Positions 42,311 to 51,134 are shown, numbered from the stretch's first letter. The stretch: 64,000 nt of DNA from Halomicroarcula saliterrae (GCF_031624395.1 NZ_JAMQON010000001.1:1178001-1242000), one strand, 5' to 3'. Program-made: numbers and translations. Notes: generated from the letters alone by a model not told the origin.

Positions 42311-42496
42311 ATGGCACATTGTCCCGGCTGTGGGAACACAGTCTCGACCGCCGGAGACGTTACGTTCACCGAGATAGGTGCAGAGGAAGGGTTTCTTTCC
42401 AAGAACTTTGCAATGTCAGACAGCTACTTCATCATGAGTTGCGGACAGTGTAACCGAATGTTGGGTGGCGGCGTCGGAGCCTGGGGGGCGGGGTAA
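42311..42496 (+). CDS. Small CPGC zinc-finger protein, tandem copy 1
   Basis: 61 aa. CPGCGNTVSTAGDVTF at the start and MSCGQCNRMLGGGVGAWGAG at the end form one two-knuckle zinc site. It ends two bases before its paralogue. Leaderless or short-leader transcript from a TATA-like AAAATAAAT at about 42276. Function unknown. Confidence 0.78.
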   Translation: MAHCPGCGNTVSTAGDVTFTEIGAEEGFLSKNFAMSDSYFIMSCGQCNRMLGGGVGAWGAG

Positions 42497-42498
42497 TA

Positions 42499-42687
42499 AT
42501 GAATAGTAACCATGCTACGTGTCCCGGTTGTGAGGCGACAATCACGGCCGAGAAAGATGTCGAGTTTATCCAAATAGAGAAAGAAGAGCCGCCACTGCTC
42601 TCGGCTAGCGGTATCAAGAAGATGTACGTGATTGCCTGTGGGAGCTGCGAGGCTATCCTCGGCGGCGGCGTCGGTATGCCGAGCTAA
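42499..42687 (+). CDS. Small CPGC zinc-finger protein, tandem copy 2
   Basis: 62 aa. CPGCEATITAEKDVEF and IACGSCEAILGGGVGMPS align with copy 1 knuckle by knuckle, including the odd (L)GGGVG ending. The pair is a tandem duplication in one operon, two bases apart. A dimeric or heteromeric zinc protein is possible. Function unknown. Confidence 0.78.
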   Translation: MNSNHATCPGCEATITAEKDVEFIQIEKEEPPLLSASGIKKMYVIACGSCEAILGGGVGMPS

Positions 42688-42733
42688 CCGGCGCAATCGT
42701 CTCCTTGGCTGGGACGGACCGCACGAGCGCGGG

Positions 42734-42844
42734 TCAGTCCGCGCCGCGACAGTCCACCCACCCACAGGCCTCACAGACCGGGGCGCCGGTCCGGGATTGG
42801 AGACGCTCCTCACAGCGAGGACAGACGGTGATGGTCTCAGTCAT
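42734..42844 (-). CDS. 36-residue zinc-finger microprotein overlapping the ALDH stop
   Basis: ATG at 42842-42844 lies inside the last codons of the aldehyde dehydrogenase gene (eight-base overlap). The frame reads TETITVCPRCEERLQSRTGA, then VCEACGWVDC, with knuckles CPRC and CEAC 16 residues apart, then a stop. The four-cysteine spacing is what one expects of a real zinc ribbon, not of a random frame. Translation would be coupled to the dehydrogenase. Confidence 0.7.
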   Translation of the reverse strand: MTETITVCPRCEERLQSRTGAPVCEACGWVDCRGAD

Positions 42845-44360
42845 CGTCCTCGGTGACGATGTCCGCCGACAGCCCCTGTGCCATCTCTATCTCCTTGGAG
42901 TTGTTCAGCGTCCAGGCGGTCCGGTCGGTGACGGCCTCGATTATCTCGCGGGCCGAGGGGTAGCCGTTGCCGGACTTCTTCACGCCGCCGAACGGGAGCT
43001 GGACCTCCGCCCCGATACACGGGAGGTTGCCGTAGGCAAGCCCGAGTTCGGCGTGGTCGCGGTAGTAGTTTATCTGGCGGTAGTCTTCCGAGACGATGGC
43101 GCCGGCCAGCCCGTAGTCCGTGTCGTTCTGAATCTCGACGGCGCGCTCGATGTCGCCGTCGTACGGGAGCAGTGCGACGTGGGGGCCGAACACTTCCTCC
43201 TGCGTACATCGCAGGTCGGCGTCGGGGTCGGCCTCGTAGACGAACGGGCCGACCCAGTGGCCGTCGGCGTGGCCGTCCGGAATCTCGTCGGCGTCCAGTT
43301 CCGTTCGGTCGACGAAGACGTTCACGCCTTCGTCGCGGGCGAGGTCGCGGTACTCGGTCACTTTCTCCTTGTGCTCGCCTTCGATGAGCGGCCCCATGAA
43401 CGTGTCCTCCTGCAGGGGGTCACCGACGGCGACTTTGCTTGCCGCGTCGACGAACCGCTCCTTGAACTCGTCGTAGACGTCCCTGTGGACGATGATGCGC
43501 TCCGAAGAGACACAGCGCTGGCCGGTGGTCTTGAACGAGGACATCACGGCCGAGTGGACGGCGATGTCCAGGTCGGCTTCCTCGGTGATGACGACGGCGT
43601 TCTTGCCGCCCATCTCGCAAGCCGCTCGCTTCCCGGACTCGCCACCGACCGAGTTGGCTATCTGGTGGCCGACTTCGGCCGAGCCGGTAAAGAGAACCGT
43701 CGGCACGCGGTCGTCGTCGACGATGGCGGCACCCGCGTCGCCGAAGCCCTGTACCATGTTGAACACGCCGTCGGGGATGCCCGCGTCGGCGAACATCTCC
43801 GCCACGATTTGCGCACACCACGGGGTCTGCTCGGCGGGCTTCCAGACGACGGTGTTGCCCTCGACCAGGGCGACCGCCATGTGCCAGTAGGGGATGGCGA
43901 TGGGGAAGTTCCACGGCGTGATACAGCCGGTGACACCCCGGGGCTTGCGGCGCATGTACGCGTCTTTGGCGGCGATCTCCGACGGGATGATGTCGCCGCT
44001 GGGATGGCGGGCGTCGCCTGCGGCCCACTCGACCATGTGTGCGGCCTCGACCACGTCGGCCCGCCCCTCGCTTATCTCCTTGCCACACTCCCTGGTCACG
44101 ATCTCCCCCAGCTCGTCGGTCCGCTCGCGCAGCTCGTGGTAGACGTCCCAGAGGTATTCCGCGCGGTCGATTCGAGAGAGTTCACGCCACTCCTCGTAGG
44201 CCTCGTCGGCCGCTCCGACGGCCTCGTCTACGTCCGCTGGCGTGCCCCGCTGGAACTCGCCAAGGGAGTCGCCGGTCGCGGGGTTCTCGCTCTCGAACGT
44301 CTCGGTGCCGTGGCCTGTGACCCACTCGCCGTCGATGTAGTGCTGGTACGTCTCTGCCAT
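42837..44360 (-). CDS. Aldehyde dehydrogenase, probable 1-pyrroline-5-carboxylate dehydrogenase
   Basis: 507 aa. ALDH family throughout: GCITPWNFPIAIPYWHMA (cofactor-binding start), VVWKPAEQTPW, VLFTGSAEVGHQIA, CEMGGKNAVVI with the general-base Glu in the preceding loop, catalytic Cys in SSFKTTGQRCVSSERI, EEVFGPHVALLPY and NNSKEIEM. Next to proline dehydrogenase and an HTH-10 regulator, it most likely oxidises glutamate semialdehyde to glutamate, the second step of proline catabolism. Sequence alone cannot exclude another aldehyde. A TATA-like GATTTTGG and an operator palindrome lie upstream. Confidence 0.9.
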   Translation of the reverse strand: MAETYQHYIDGEWVTGHGTETFESENPATGDSLGEFQRGTPADVDEAVGAADEAYEEWRELSRIDRAEYLWDVYHELRERTDELGEIVTRECGKEISEGRADVVEAAHMVEWAAGDARHPSGDIIPSEIAAKDAYMRRKPRGVTGCITPWNFPIAIPYWHMAVALVEGNTVVWKPAEQTPWCAQIVAEMFADAGIPDGVFNMVQGFGDAGAAIVDDDRVPTVLFTGSAEVGHQIANSVGGESGKRAACEMGGKNAVVITEEADLDIAVHSAVMSSFKTTGQRCVSSERIIVHRDVYDEFKERFVDAASKVAVGDPLQEDTFMGPLIEGEHKEKVTEYRDLARDEGVNVFVDRTELDADEIPDGHADGHWVGPFVYEADPDADLRCTQEEVFGPHVALLPYDGDIERAVEIQNDTDYGLAGAIVSEDYRQINYYRDHAELGLAYGNLPCIGAEVQLPFGGVKKSGNGYPSAREIIEAVTDRTAWTLNNSKEIEMAQGLSADIVTEDDD

Positions 44361-44392
44361 TGGTCATCGTACGCAAGTAGCAGTCCAAAATC

Positions 44393-44413
44393 CCCGTCCG
44401 ACCATGGACGGGC
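44393..44413. promoter_or_regulatory. Operator-like palindrome upstream of the P5C dehydrogenase gene
   Basis: CCGTCCGACCATGGACGGGC, centred at 44404/44405, is an imperfect palindrome with the core CGACCATGG. It sits just upstream of the TATA-like element of the dehydrogenase, about 44 bases before the likely transcription start. That is where an activator binds in haloarchaea. Confidence 0.5.
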
Positions 44414-44463
44414 ACCGGGCGAGCGGGCATTTGATGGGACGAGAGATGGGTTTTCGGCGGCCA

Positions 44464-44479
44464 CCCGACCATGGTCGGG
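44464..44479. promoter_or_regulatory. Perfect 16-base palindrome upstream of the HTH-10 regulator gene
   Basis: CCCGACCATGGTCGGG is identical on both strands. It precedes the regulator ATG (44531) by about 52 bases and a TATA-like TAAACC by about 15, suggesting autoregulation. Confidence 0.55.
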
Positions 44480-44530
44480 CGAGGGTTGGTAAACCACCAC
44501 ATGGATATGTGTACAACGTGTATTGTACCT

Positions 44531-45253
44531 ATGGCGGCCATTGACCAGACCACGACCACGTGGCTCACTCTCGACCTCTGGCATCCGAACTGCTGGGCGA
44601 TAAAGTCGACAGGCGAGACTACAGGTGGCGTCTTGGCCCACTCCATCTACACCTCCCCGAAGACAGACGGGAACCACAGCGGGAAGGTCAAGGGGCTGTT
44701 CACCGCGTTCGCCGAGGACGAACCGGCGGTAAACGACCTGCTGGACGCGATTCGGGACTCCGAACACTCCGGGGAGCTCTCCGAACTCCAGGAGCGGTTC
44801 GGTCGCGAGCGCAACGCCCCCGGGAACGTGGTCCGGGAGTTCTTCCTCGAGTACGACCCCGACGACATGGTGTGTCCGACGCTGCTGGAACACGGCTTCG
44901 TCCACAACGCGCCCGTCCGCATCGAGAACGGACGCGAGGAGTGGCAGGTCTGTTTCGTGAACGAGCGGTCCCAGATAGACGACGCGCTGGACCGGGTTCG
45001 CGACCAGGCCGGCGCGGAGGTCAGCGTCGACTCCATCACCACGAGCGAGGCCGCCGCCACGACCGCGCGCGACCAGCGACTGGATACGCTCACCGCCAAA
45101 CAGCGGGACGTGTTCGAGCACGCACGCGAAGCGGGCTACTACGAGTGGCCCCGGATGTGTGACACACGCGAACTGGCCGCCGACCTAGACGTCTCGAAGA
45201 CCACACTGCTAGAGCATCTCAGAAAAGCCGAAGCGAAACTGCTGGACCCGTAG
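44531..45253 (+). CDS. Bat-like HTH-10 regulator, probable proline-catabolism activator
   Basis: 240 aa from the ATG at 44531; an earlier in-frame ATG lies inside the palindrome. The C-terminal HTH-10 domain is LDTLTAKQRDVFEHAREAGYYEWP...TRELAADLDVSKTTLLEHLRKAEAKLL (residues about 185-238). The N-terminal 160 residues are the Bat-associated type, without a PAS or GAF signature. It lies between the two proline-catabolism genes, each transcribed away from or towards it, and shares the CGACCATGG palindrome with them. Its stop abuts the proline dehydrogenase stop. Confidence 0.85.
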   Translation: MAAIDQTTTTWLTLDLWHPNCWAIKSTGETTGGVLAHSIYTSPKTDGNHSGKVKGLFTAFAEDEPAVNDLLDAIRDSEHSGELSELQERFGRERNAPGNVVREFFLEYDPDDMVCPTLLEHGFVHNAPVRIENGREEWQVCFVNERSQIDDALDRVRDQAGAEVSVDSITTSEAAATTARDQRLDTLTAKQRDVFEHAREAGYYEWPRMCDTRELAADLDVSKTTLLEHLRKAEAKLLDP

Positions 45254-46081
45254 TTACGACCCGACGACGGCCCGGAGCGCGAACAGGGCGTTGGCCTTGC
45301 GCTCGCGGATACGTCGGTAGAAGTAGGAGAACCACTTGCTCCCGTAGGGGATGTACTGGTACACCTCGTATTCGTCGGCCAACTCGAACTGGGCACTCTC
45401 GCGGACGCCCGTGAGCATCTGAATCTCGAAGGGAGTCCCGTGTTCGTCGTGGAGCTCCTGTGCGAGTTCGATCATCGCCGGGTCGTGACTCCCGACGGCG
45501 ATACCGTCGTCGAACTTTTCGAACATGTCGGTCAGATACTCCCGATACATCTCGTCGACTTTGGACTTCTCCTTGTAGGCAATCTCGGCCGGCGGGTCGT
45601 AGGCGCCCTTCACGAGTCTGACCTTCCCCGGACAGTCGGCCAGCCGTTCGAGTGTCTCGCCGGTCCGCTTGAGGTTGGCCTGGACACAGACCCCGACTTC
45701 ACCGTCAGTCTCCCGGGCGTGGCGCTCGAAGGCGTCGAGAGTCACGTCGACCGTGTCGTGGTCTTCCATATCGACCCAGACGAAGCAGTCGGCGGCGTCG
45801 ACGATGCGTGCGAGGTTCTCCTCGAAGGCCCGGTCGCTCACTTCCAGACCGATCTGACTCGGTTTGACCGAGAGACAGCCGTCGAGGTCACGACGGGCCA
45901 GCCCCGCGGCGAGGTCGACGTACGCGTCCGCGTCCGCGTCGGCGTCCGCGCGGTCTTCGTAGTGTTCGCCCAGCAGATTCAGGATGCCCTTTACGCCCCG
46001 CGCGTTCAGTTCCTCGACGTGGTCCAGCGCCTCCGAGGCGGTTTCGCCGGCCACGAAGTTGCTCGCGATTGGGGGTATCAT
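45254..46081 (-). CDS. Proline dehydrogenase
   Basis: 275 aa from the ATG at 46081 (MIPPIASNFVAGETASEAL); 48 upstream open codons contain cysteine-rich, non-conserved sequence. FAD barrel motifs are LSVKPSQIGLEVSD, FVWVDMEDHDTVDVTL, VRLVKGAYDPPAEIAYKEK and the signature YQYIPYGSKWFSYFYRRIRERKAN. It oxidises proline to P5C. A TATA box (GGTTATAGG, complement 46106-46114) lies about 28 bases upstream. Confidence 0.93.
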   Translation of the reverse strand: MIPPIASNFVAGETASEALDHVEELNARGVKGILNLLGEHYEDRADADADADAYVDLAAGLARRDLDGCLSVKPSQIGLEVSDRAFEENLARIVDAADCFVWVDMEDHDTVDVTLDAFERHARETDGEVGVCVQANLKRTGETLERLADCPGKVRLVKGAYDPPAEIAYKEKSKVDEMYREYLTDMFEKFDDGIAVGSHDPAMIELAQELHDEHGTPFEIQMLTGVRESAQFELADEYEVYQYIPYGSKWFSYFYRRIRERKANALFALRAVVGS

Positions 46082-46194
46082 ACACCTGCACAGGCGACAG
46101 CCCACCCTATAACCGGACCCTACCAAACAATTCTGACAGTTGGACAGCGGAATTAACCCTCGTAACCCGGAACTACCGCTGGAATCGACCGTCG

Positions 46195-46210
46195 CCCGAC
46201 CATGGTAGGG
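46195..46210. promoter_or_regulatory. Third copy of the CGACCATGG palindrome, upstream of the ABC transporter
   Basis: CCCGACCATGGTAGGG differs by one base from the perfect palindrome at 44464. It is 45 bases before the transporter ATG (46255) and about 25 before a TATA-like CTATGAAAA. It may also act on the divergent proline dehydrogenase promoter 85 bases away. Confidence 0.55.
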
Positions 46211-46254
46211 GCACCATTGAGGCACATCTATGAAAAAAGACCGTTGAAGAACCC

Positions 46255-47481
46255 ATGCGAGAATTTACCACGACGTCGGTCGACCGACGAACGATGCTGA
46301 AACTAACCGGCGGTGTCGGTATCGCCGGCCTGGCTGGCTGTAGCTCGCCCGGGGGCTCGTCCGGTAGCGAGGCGTACAACATCGGGATGGTCGACGCCCA
46401 GACGGGGTCGCTGTCGGCCTTCGGCGAGCGGAACCAGCGCGGGAAGGACCTGGCCCTGTCGGCCGTCAACGAGGTCGGTATCGGCGGGAGCGACTTGGAG
46501 ATAACCGTCGAGGACTCCGGGAGCGAGAACCAGGGCGGGATTTCGGCCGCGCAGAAGCTCGTCAACCAGGACGGCGTCCCGTTCCTCATCGGCGCCGTCG
46601 GCTCCGGCGTCTCGCTCGCCATCTACGAGAGCGTCGTCCAGGGGACGGACGTCGTCCAACTGAGCCAGAACTCGACCGGGCTCGGACTGACCGACTTTCC
46701 CGAACTCCTCCGGATGTCACCGCCGGGCAGCACGCAGGCGACCGCGCTGGCGGACATCATCGCCGAGGACGGCTACGACGACGTGGCGCTCACGTACGTG
46801 AACAACGACTACGGGCAGAGCCTGGCCGAGGCCTTCACGAACGCGTGGGACGGCTCGGTCGCCTACAACAACTCCCACGACCAGGAACAGCAGTCCTACT
46901 CCAGTGTCATCTCGGAGATGAACAGTTCCGGGGCCGACGCCTGGCTCTTCATCACCTATCAGGCGGAGTTCTCGTCGATGGTCAACGAGATTTTCTCCAG
47001 CGGCTACGAGGCGATGCTGTACGGCGCGGACTCTGTCTCGGGCCAGAACGTCATCGAGAACACCCCCGAGGGAAGCATGGAGGGCATGAAGATCGTCGTC
47101 CCCTCGGCGCCGGTAGAGGAGCAGAACTACCAGGACTTCGCCTCGACCTTCGAGAGCGAGTACGGGCAGGCACCGACCTCGTGGGCGGCCTACGCCTACG
47201 ACTGCGTCATCAACGCGGCGCTGGCAATCCAGGCCGCGGACTCCTTTACCGGGGCCGCCCTCGGCGATGTCGTCCGCGACGTCAGCCGGCCCGAAGGCGA
47301 GCAGGTCACCTCGTTCGAGGCGGCGAGCGATATCCTCTCGGACGGCAGTCCGAGCGACGTGGACTACCAGGGCGTCAGCGGCCCCATCGACTTCGACGAG
47401 AACGGTGACCCAGTCGGGTTCCTGCAGGTGCTGGAGGTACAGGACCACAGCTACGAGGGTATCGACTTCATCAGTTCCTAA
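46255..47481 (+). CDS. Branched-chain-amino-acid-type ABC transporter, substrate-binding lipoprotein
   Basis: 408 aa. Tat lipoprotein signal: VDRRTMLKLTGGVGIAGLAGC (twin arginine and lipobox). The Periplasmic_Binding_6 fold begins at YNIGMVDAQTGSLSAFGERNQRG, with QLSQNSTGLGLTDFPELLRMSPP and ALTYVNNDYGQSLAEAF in the hinge regions. The gene leads the operon of two permeases and two ATPases. The adjacent proline genes and shared operator suggest proline or a related amino acid as the cargo; the family also includes leucine and urea transporters. Confidence 0.93.
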   Translation: MREFTTTSVDRRTMLKLTGGVGIAGLAGCSSPGGSSGSEAYNIGMVDAQTGSLSAFGERNQRGKDLALSAVNEVGIGGSDLEITVEDSGSENQGGISAAQKLVNQDGVPFLIGAVGSGVSLAIYESVVQGTDVVQLSQNSTGLGLTDFPELLRMSPPGSTQATALADIIAEDGYDDVALTYVNNDYGQSLAEAFTNAWDGSVAYNNSHDQEQQSYSSVISEMNSSGADAWLFITYQAEFSSMVNEIFSSGYEAMLYGADSVSGQNVIENTPEGSMEGMKIVVPSAPVEEQNYQDFASTFESEYGQAPTSWAAYAYDCVINAALAIQAADSFTGAALGDVVRDVSRPEGEQVTSFEAASDILSDGSPSDVDYQGVSGPIDFDENGDPVGFLQVLEVQDHSYEGIDFISS

Positions 47482-47489
47482 CCCGAGCG

Positions 47490-48398
47490 ATGGTACTCGA
47501 CCTACTCGCCAGCGGGCTGGTGTTTAGTAGCATCATCGTGCTGGGTAGCATCGGTCTGTCGCTAGTGTACAGCATCGCGAACTTCGCGAACTTCGCCCAC
47601 GGCGATACGATGACCATCGGTGCCTACACGTCGCTGGTCACGTTCGGTGCGGTCGGTGGCCTCGGCGGGACGGTCCTCGGAATTCCCTTCGGGTTTTTCG
47701 TCGCACTGCTGGTCGGGATAGCCGTGGCCGCACTCGTCGCGGTCGTCACCGAGAAACTCGTCTACGACGGGATGGAGTTAGACTCCATCGGGCTGCTCAT
47801 CGCCTCCATCGGACTGGCCTTTATCTACCGTGCAGTCGTCCAGCTGGGCTTTGGGGCCCAGTCGACGCGGTACGGGATTCAGGCGCTGCGACCGATCGAG
47901 GCCCTGCTGCCCTACGGGGTGCGGGTCACCCAGCACGACGTGGCCATCGTCCTCTCGGCCGCCGTGCTTGTCACGGGCCTGCACGTCCTCCTGCAGTACA
48001 GCGACCTCGGCCGGAAGATGCGCGCGATGGCCGACAACCCGGACCTGGCCCGCGTCAGCGGCATCCGGACCGACCGGGTCAAGCTGTGGACCTGGATAAT
48101 CGGCGCCGGACTCGCCGGCGCCGGCGGCGCGTTCCTCGGACTGTACAGCCAGCTCACGCCGCGGATGGGGTTCAATCTCCTCTTGCTCATCTTCGCCGCC
48201 GTCATCCTCGGCGGCATCGGGTCGGTGTACGGCGCGATGCTGGGCGGGTTCCTCATCGGGATGATAAACCAGCTGACGCCGCTGTTGTCGGACGTGGGCA
48301 TCCCTATCGGCATCGAGTACGCCGACGCGATCGCGTTTGTCATCATGGTGGTCGTGTTGCTGTTCCGACCGAACGGTATCGCCGGGGAGGCCAGCTGA
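47490..48398 (+). CDS. livH: LivH-type ABC permease
   Basis: 302 aa, about eight membrane helices. SLVYSIANFANFAHGDTMTIGAYTS, SRYGIQALRPIEALL-like and VSGIRTDRVKLWTWIIGAGLAGAGGAFLG are the conserved LivH segments including the EAA-like loop. Eight bases after the binding protein gene and one base before livM. Confidence 0.92.
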   Translation: MVLDLLASGLVFSSIIVLGSIGLSLVYSIANFANFAHGDTMTIGAYTSLVTFGAVGGLGGTVLGIPFGFFVALLVGIAVAALVAVVTEKLVYDGMELDSIGLLIASIGLAFIYRAVVQLGFGAQSTRYGIQALRPIEALLPYGVRVTQHDVAIVLSAAVLVTGLHVLLQYSDLGRKMRAMADNPDLARVSGIRTDRVKLWTWIIGAGLAGAGGAFLGLYSQLTPRMGFNLLLLIFAAVILGGIGSVYGAMLGGFLIGMINQLTPLLSDVGIPIGIEYADAIAFVIMVVVLLFRPNGIAGEAS

Positions 48399-48399
48399 G

Positions 48400-49551
48400 A
48401 TGTCACGCGAGGAGGAGTCGAACGGGTATCTGGACGGTCTCACCACCACCGAAATCGTAGTGAGCGCCGTCGTTGTCCTGTTCGCACTCGTGCTGTTCGG
48501 GAGCCTGCTCACCGGCGGGCTCGCACCGACGTACTTCCTCTATCTCGTCGGCCTCGCGGGGATGTACGCGCTGCTCTCGCTCGGCCTGAACTCCCAGTGG
48601 GGCTTTTCGGGTCTCATCAACTTCAGCGTCGCCGCCTTCTTCGGCATCGGCGCCTACGGCACCGCACTCGCCAGTGCGAGTACCTCGCCGATAGCGGGGG
48701 GACTCCCCCCGGTCGCGGGGCTGTTCGCCGCGCTGGCGCTCGCAACGGTGCTGGCGCTGTTTATCGGCATCCCGACGCTCCGGCTCCGGGCCGACTACCT
48801 CGCCATCGCCTCTATCGGCCTGGCCGAAGTCGTCCGTATCATCGTCCGCAACCAGGACGACTGGACGAACGGCAGCGCCGGCGTCCGCGGTATCCCGAGC
48901 TTCTTCGAGGGGTGGCCGGTCCTCGCGACCCTGCCCGAGACGATGCCGACGCTCGTCTTCGGCTCCGGCCCAGGCGCCACGGTGCTCAACACGCCGTTCT
49001 GGCAGGCGCTGCTGAACGTCGGGCTGGTGCTCGCGTTCGTCGGCGCCAGCTATCTGGTCCTGCGGCGGGCCCACCGCTCGCCGTGGGGCCGCGTGCTGCG
49101 GACGATTCGCTCCGACGAGGACCTGGCCCGGGCGCTCGGCAAGAACACGTACGCCTTCAAGATGCAGTCGTTCGTGCTCGGCAGCCTCATCATGGCGCTC
49201 GCGGGCGTCTTCTACGCCCACCTGAACCTCTACGTCGGCCCGGGCGACCTCGACCCCATCACGACGTTCTACGTCTGGGTCGCCGTCATCCTGGGCGGCA
49301 GCGGCTCCAACCGCGGCGCGCTCTTTGGCGGCGTCGTCATCGTCGCGATCAGGGAGGGGACGCGAGGGCTGCCGCTGGACGCCGCTCCGGCTCGGCTGCT
49401 GTTTATCGGGCTCATCATCGTCCTGCTGATGCGATTCCGCCCACAGGGTGTGTTGCCCCCACAGCGGGAGCTCATCTGGCCCGGGACCGTCGACGAAACG
49501 CCCCAGCAACCGGACACAGGCGTGCGAGAGACGAAAGCAGGTGAAAAATGA
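48400..49551 (+). CDS. livM: LivM-type ABC permease
   Basis: 383 aa from the ATG at 48400. LGLNSQWGFSGLINFSVAAFFGIGAYGTAL, RADYLAIASIGLAEVVRIIVRN and GRVLRTIRSDEDLARALGKNTYAFK are LivM signatures. About nine membrane helices. Its last four bases overlap livG (ATGA). Confidence 0.92.
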   Translation: MSREEESNGYLDGLTTTEIVVSAVVVLFALVLFGSLLTGGLAPTYFLYLVGLAGMYALLSLGLNSQWGFSGLINFSVAAFFGIGAYGTALASASTSPIAGGLPPVAGLFAALALATVLALFIGIPTLRLRADYLAIASIGLAEVVRIIVRNQDDWTNGSAGVRGIPSFFEGWPVLATLPETMPTLVFGSGPGATVLNTPFWQALLNVGLVLAFVGASYLVLRRAHRSPWGRVLRTIRSDEDLARALGKNTYAFKMQSFVLGSLIMALAGVFYAHLNLYVGPGDLDPITTFYVWVAVILGGSGSNRGALFGGVVIVAIREGTRGLPLDAAPARLLFIGLIIVLLMRFRPQGVLPPQRELIWPGTVDETPQQPDTGVRETKAGEK

Positions 49552-50354
49552 GCGAGCAAACCACCGACACGCAGACGGCGGCGACGATGTCCAAGGACGA
49601 CGTGGTGTTACGCGTCGACAATCTGGTGAAGGCCTTCGGTGCTCTCGTGGCCACCGACCACGCGACCTTCGAGGTAGAGCGGGGCACCATCACCGGACTC
49701 ATCGGCCCGAACGGGGCCGGCAAGTCCACGCTGTTCAACCTCATCTCGGGGTTCTACGAGCCCGACGACGGCCGCGTCGAGGTCAACGGCGCCGACGTGA
49801 CCGGGCTCGAACCGTACGAAATCGCCGACCACGGGCTGATTCGGACCTTCCAGACGCCGCGCAAGCTGGAAGGGATGACCGTCCGCGAGGCGATGCTCGT
49901 GGGACCGCGCGACCAGCCCGGCGAGTCGTTCCTGAAGCTGTTCACCTCGCCGGGGGCGGTCGGCGAGACCGAATCGAAGAACATGGCGGACGTCAACCGC
50001 ATCCTCGAAGAGTTCGAGATAGACCACCTCGCCACCCAGCCCGCGACCAAGATATCCGGCGGGCAGATGAAACTGGTCGAACTGGCCAGAGCGATGCTCT
50101 CGGAGCCGGATATCCTGCTGCTCGACGAGCCGGCCGCCGGGGTGAATCCGACGCTCCGGAAGAAGCTCGCGGAACAGATCCGACGGCTCAACGAACAGGG
50201 AACGACCTTCCTGCTCATCGAACACGACATGGAGTTCGTGATGAGCCTCGCCGACCCGGTCATCGTCCTCGACCAAGGGAGCGTCCTCATGGAGGGCCGG
50301 CCCGACCAGGTCCAGAGCGACACCCGTGTCATCGACGCGTACCTCGGAGGGTAA
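49548..50354 (+). CDS. livG: LivG-type ABC ATPase
   Basis: 268 aa. Walker A GPNGAGKST, the LivG-specific GLIRTFQTPRKLEGMTV, signature motif KISGGQMKLVELARAM, Walker B ILLLDEPAAGVNP. Energises the transporter together with LivF. Overlaps livM by four bases. Confidence 0.94.
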   Translation: MSEQTTDTQTAATMSKDDVVLRVDNLVKAFGALVATDHATFEVERGTITGLIGPNGAGKSTLFNLISGFYEPDDGRVEVNGADVTGLEPYEIADHGLIRTFQTPRKLEGMTVREAMLVGPRDQPGESFLKLFTSPGAVGETESKNMADVNRILEEFEIDHLATQPATKISGGQMKLVELARAMLSEPDILLLDEPAAGVNPTLRKKLAEQIRRLNEQGTTFLLIEHDMEFVMSLADPVIVLDQGSVLMEGRPDQVQSDTRVIDAYLGG

Positions 50355-50356
50355 CT

Positions 50357-51112
50357 GTGACGACTAACAACACCACTACACAGACAGACCCGACGCCAGC
50401 GGAGACCGACCACATCGTCGAACTGAGCGGCGTCGACAGCGGCTACGGCGACGTACAGGTCCTCGACGACTGCACGCTCCACCTCGATGCGGGCGAAATC
50501 GTCTGTCTCATCGGGCCCAACGGCGCGGGGAAGTCGACCGTCCTGAAGACGGTGTTCGGCATGCTGACGCCGTGGGACGGGACAGTCAGCTACCACGGGA
50601 GGGACATCGGCGGGATGGCGCCCGAGAACATCGTCCGTGAGGGAATCGGCTTCGTCCCACAGACCGACAACGTGTTCGGCTCGCTCACCATCGACGAGAA
50701 CCTCCGCATGGGCGGCGTCGCCCGCGACGGCGGCCTCGAACCGGTCATGGACGACCTCTACGACCGGTTCCCGCTGCTCGACGAGAAGCGAGGCGCGAAG
50801 GCGCGGACGCTCTCGGGCGGCCAGCGGCAGGTGCTCGCCTTCGCTCGCGCGCTCGTGATGGAGCCCGACGTGTTGCTCATCGACGAGCCGTCGGCGGGGC
50901 TGGCACCGAACACCGCACAGGACGTGTTCGGCCACGTCGAGGCGGTCAACGAGCTCGACACGGCCATCCTGATGGTCGAACAGAACGCGGTCGAGGGGCT
51001 CGGCATCGCCGACCGCGGCTACGTCCTCGACCAGGGGACCGTCCGGTTCGACGGCGAGGCGGACACCCTGCTCGACAGCGACGAGGTGTCGAAGCTCTAC
51101 CTCGGCGGATGA
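50357..51112 (+). CDS. livF: LivF-type ABC ATPase
   Basis: 251 aa from a GTG at 50357, two bases after livG. Walker A GPNGAGKST, GIGFVPQTDNVFGSLTI, signature TLSGGQRQVLAFARALVMEP, Walker B VLLIDEPSAGLAP. A Thr-rich N-terminal tail (about 20 residues) precedes the domain. Last gene of the transporter operon. Confidence 0.94.
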   Translation: MTTNNTTTQTDPTPAETDHIVELSGVDSGYGDVQVLDDCTLHLDAGEIVCLIGPNGAGKSTVLKTVFGMLTPWDGTVSYHGRDIGGMAPENIVREGIGFVPQTDNVFGSLTIDENLRMGGVARDGGLEPVMDDLYDRFPLLDEKRGAKARTLSGGQRQVLAFARALVMEPDVLLIDEPSAGLAPNTAQDVFGHVEAVNELDTAILMVEQNAVEGLGIADRGYVLDQGTVRFDGEADTLLDSDEVSKLYLGG

Positions 51113-51134
51113 ACGGGCTCGTGTACTGCCAGCC

